Source of the DNA: Deltaproteobacteria bacterium | GTDB lineage: Bacteria > Myxococcota_A > UBA796 > UBA2385 | Assembly (NCBI GenBank): GCA_016845285.1 | Contig: JAERSX010000024.1 | Span: 1 to 6,463 of the forward strand | Length of the DNA: 6,463 nt | Direction: 5' to 3' | Shown: piece after piece, positions 5,951-6,463 of the stretch | Layout of the letters: the number at the start of each line of letters is the position of its first letter | How positions within the stretch are numbered: position 1 is the stretch's first letter | Translations under genes and position numbers: made by a program | The notes under the pieces: model-generated | The model's input: only the letters and a program-made list of their open reading frames with translations | The model's database searches: none | What the model was told of the DNA's origin: nothing

Positions 5951-6463
5951 TCAGGCGCCGAGGTCGACCGCAGGCTCCAGGCGGGGCTCCAGGACGATGG
6001 TGCCATCGGCCTCGACGGCTTGCTCCAGGCGCCAGGGCTTGTGTCCCGGGGCGGTCACGACCACGGTGTAGTGACCCGCGCCCACGGTCCATCCACCGGT
6101 GCCGGTGGCGTCGAGCTGCAGGGCTCCCTCGGGCCGACAGCTCGGGTCGCCGCCCTCCAGACGGACGGTGGCATGGGGGACGGTGCGGCCCACCTCGTCG
6201 CTCACGACGAAGCGCATGACGCCGCGGCGAGCGGGCATCAGGTCGACGCGCACCCGAGCGCCGTCTCTGTCGGCGAGGCCCTTGCGGGTGCCGGCCAGAC
6301 AGGGGCCGGCCTCGACCTGCACGGCGAAGGCGGTGCCGGCGGTCACGGGGATCACGCCGGTGCCGCCTGTGAGCTGGACGCGCTGGCGGCCCTCGCTCGT
6401 GCGGACCTCGACGGTGGCCTCGGGCACGGGTTGTCCGAGGTGGCGTAGCTCCAGGTGCAGGGA
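5951..6463 (-). CDS. C-terminal part of a protein with carboxypeptidase-regulatory/PEGA-like repeats, 5' end outside the window
   Basis: 170 codons are visible and the frame is open to the right edge. A GTG at 6427 could be taken as a start, but coding-like sequence (LELRHLGQPVPEATVEV) runs through it and lines up with the repeat, so the gene is judged truncated by the window. Two beta-sandwich units can be seen. The first (visible residues about 4-85) carries GQPVPEATVEV; the second (about 86-168) carries GRTVPHATVRL followed by AGHYTVVVTAPGHKPW and a closing VLEPRLEP. The second has the rhythm of carboxypeptidase-regulatory-like or PEGA domains, which are usually extracytoplasmic binding or spacer modules in envelope proteins. 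The protein ends directly after the last unit, with no C-terminal anchor or OmpA domain. Its function cannot be told without the missing N-terminal part. It converges on the heme lipoprotein gene across the hairpin at 5906-5932. Confidence 0.75.
   Translation of the reverse strand, partial: SLHLELRHLGQPVPEATVEVRTSEGRQRVQLTGGTGVIPVTAGTAFAVQVEAGPCLAGTRKGLADRDGARVRVDLMPARRGVMRFVVSDEVGRTVPHATVRLEGGDPSCRPEGALQLDATGTGGWTVGAGHYTVVVTAPGHKPWRLEQAVEADGTIVLEPRLEPAVDLGA

Noticed and set aside
1..6463. Mobile element, defence system, CRISPR array or biosynthetic cluster
   Set aside because: No transposase, integrase, nuclease, regularly spaced repeat or biosynthetic enzyme can be seen; base composition appears uniform.

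Overview
The window looks like chromosomal DNA from a high-GC Gram-negative bacterium, most likely a Myxococcota (deltaproteobacterial) lineage. This is inferred from gene style and not from a marker gene. The pointers are two lipoproteins with classical lipoboxes, a Thr/Asp/Gly-rich spacer after a lipobox, Cys-rich C-terminal tails, a Hanks-type kinase beside an FHA-domain regulator, and very GC-rich third codon positions. No RNA gene, insertion sequence, CRISPR array or phage gene is visible, and no stretch over 300 bases lacks a gene.

Layout, left to right. (1) 3-1484, plus: the body of a lipoprotein cut off at the left edge, with an unrecognised N-terminal domain and a 16-cysteine C-terminal domain. 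(2) 1613-2872, plus: a complete Ser/Thr protein kinase with a single C-terminal membrane anchor and no sensor domain. (3) 2892-3902, minus: a regulator with an FHA phosphothreonine-binding domain, a second FHA-like domain and a C-terminal winged-helix DNA-binding domain. It converges on the kinase with a 19-base gap. (4) 3903-4035: a 133-base divergent intergenic region with short helically phased direct repeats and a palindrome. (5) 4036-5871, plus: a lipoprotein with two CXXCH heme-binding motifs, the first in a planctomycete-type cytochrome c module. (6) 5906-5932: a strong, apparently bidirectional hairpin terminator. (7) 5951-6463, minus: the C-terminal part of a protein made of repeated carboxypeptidase-regulatory/PEGA-like beta domains, cut off at the right edge.

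The most interesting reading is a compact phospho-signalling pair. The membrane-tethered kinase could phosphorylate itself or a partner, the FHA module could read that mark, and the winged helix could carry it to DNA. The nearest plausible target is the divergent region shared by the regulator gene and the heme lipoprotein gene. The domain content is seen in the sequence. The functional link is inference, by analogy with PknH/EmbR of mycobacteria, where the FHA and DNA-binding domains come in the opposite order.
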